Shown piece after piece: positions 33,411 through 33,685 of a stretch of 33,685 nucleotides of DNA. Each line of letters opens with the position of its first letter. Positions within the stretch are counted from its first letter, which is position 1. The stretch spans positions 1 to 33,685 of the forward strand of contig JAQYBF010000006.1 of the NCBI GenBank assembly GCA_029338875.1. Direction: 5' to 3'. Source of the stretch: Lachnospiraceae bacterium. GTDB lineage: Bacteria > Bacillota > Clostridia > Lachnospirales > Lachnospiraceae. Under the pieces are notes generated by a model. The model was not told where the DNA came from. It searched no databases and saw nothing but the letters and a program-made list of their open reading frames with translations. Both the position numbers and the translations under genes were made by a program.

Positions 33411-33501
33411 ATGAATCGATATATAAATTTTTTCAAAATAATGCGTAGTTCGATTTTATTGATAATTTATGCTTACACATGATTTCGTTATTTGTCAACG
33501 A

Positions 33502-33685
33502 TCAGCGAATAAAATTTGTCTTGTTATAAACTGCCGGCGCCGGGGCTTTAATACCTGCTGCCTTACCAGCTTCAATGCACTTCAGAAAATAAGCCATACG
33601 TTTTCCAAGCTGCTTTAAAACAGCGACACCCTCTTCGTCTTTCATGACGTCTTCCGGCACCGAACCATGAACCATGGTCCAATAG
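33502..33685 (-). CDS. C-terminal end of a flavodoxin-family NAD(P)H-dependent oxidoreductase
   Basis: The last 60 codons of a gene that enters from the right edge. The frame reads YWTMVHGSVPEDV, then KDEEGVAVLKQLGKRMAYFLKC and ends in TNFIR. This matches the C-terminus of FMN-binding reductases (iron-sulfur flavoprotein/NADPH-dependent FMN reductase type) common in Lachnospiraceae. The FMN site would lie in the missing part. It is on the putP strand; a TTGACA at 33493-33498 just after its stop may be the -35 of a putP promoter, although no good -10 follows. Confidence 0.7.
   Translation of the reverse strand, partial: YWTMVHGSVPEDVMKDEEGVAVLKQLGKRMAYFLKCIEAGKAAGIKAPAPAVYNKTNFIR

Overview
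The window looks like a chromosomal segment of an anaerobic Clostridia species, most likely a Lachnospiraceae member. The grounds are the mid-range G+C, strong AGGAGG-type ribosome binding sites, an ATP-type PEP carboxykinase, a lar nickel-cofactor pair, an F-type ATP synthase without atpI, and a flavodoxin-family protein ending in TNFIR. The family assignment is inference from gene content; no rRNA, tRNA, insertion sequence, phage gene or CRISPR array was seen. Most genes are on the minus strand, so transcription runs mainly from high to low coordinates.

Layout. 1-356: 5' part of pckA. 469-3339: a small membrane protein, then larB and larC for the nickel-pincer cofactor, with a 35-bp tandem repeat in front of larB. 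3541-9347: an MMPL/RND exporter and a coiled-coil lipoprotein, divergent from a TetR regulator with two related operator-like sites. 9523-16523: the full F1Fo ATP synthase operon (atpB-E-F-H-A-G-D-C) with a gamma carbonic anhydrase as last gene, preceded by a promoter and a possibly structured leader. 16840-21716: potA-B-C-D spermidine/putrescine ABC transporter. 21974-25339: SPFH/band-7 protein with a zinc ribbon, and a 712-residue membrane protein of unknown function. 25480-27099: hipB-hipA toxin-antitoxin pair with three palindromic operators exactly 39 bp apart. 27134-30429: membrane diguanylate cyclase, RlmD-type rRNA methyltransferase and a putative esterase. 30580-31691: azlC-azlD branched-chain amino-acid exporter. 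31772-33325: putP sodium/proline symporter that seems to lack a normal start codon. 33502-33685: 3' end of a flavodoxin-family gene.

How the genes fit together. The ATP synthase c subunit lacks the sodium-site residues, so the enzyme is predicted to be proton-coupled. PutP should draw on a sodium gradient, while Pot, Azl and MMPL move polyamines, branched-chain amino acids and hydrophobic substrates. Several conserved proteins here (LarC, AtpA, PotD, RlmD, the 712-residue protein) carry low-complexity Ser/Asp/Glu/Lys linkers or tails, which looks like a genome habit. The least explained parts are the larB leader repeats, the phased hip operators, the atp and putP leaders, the CTG start of putP and the 712-residue protein.
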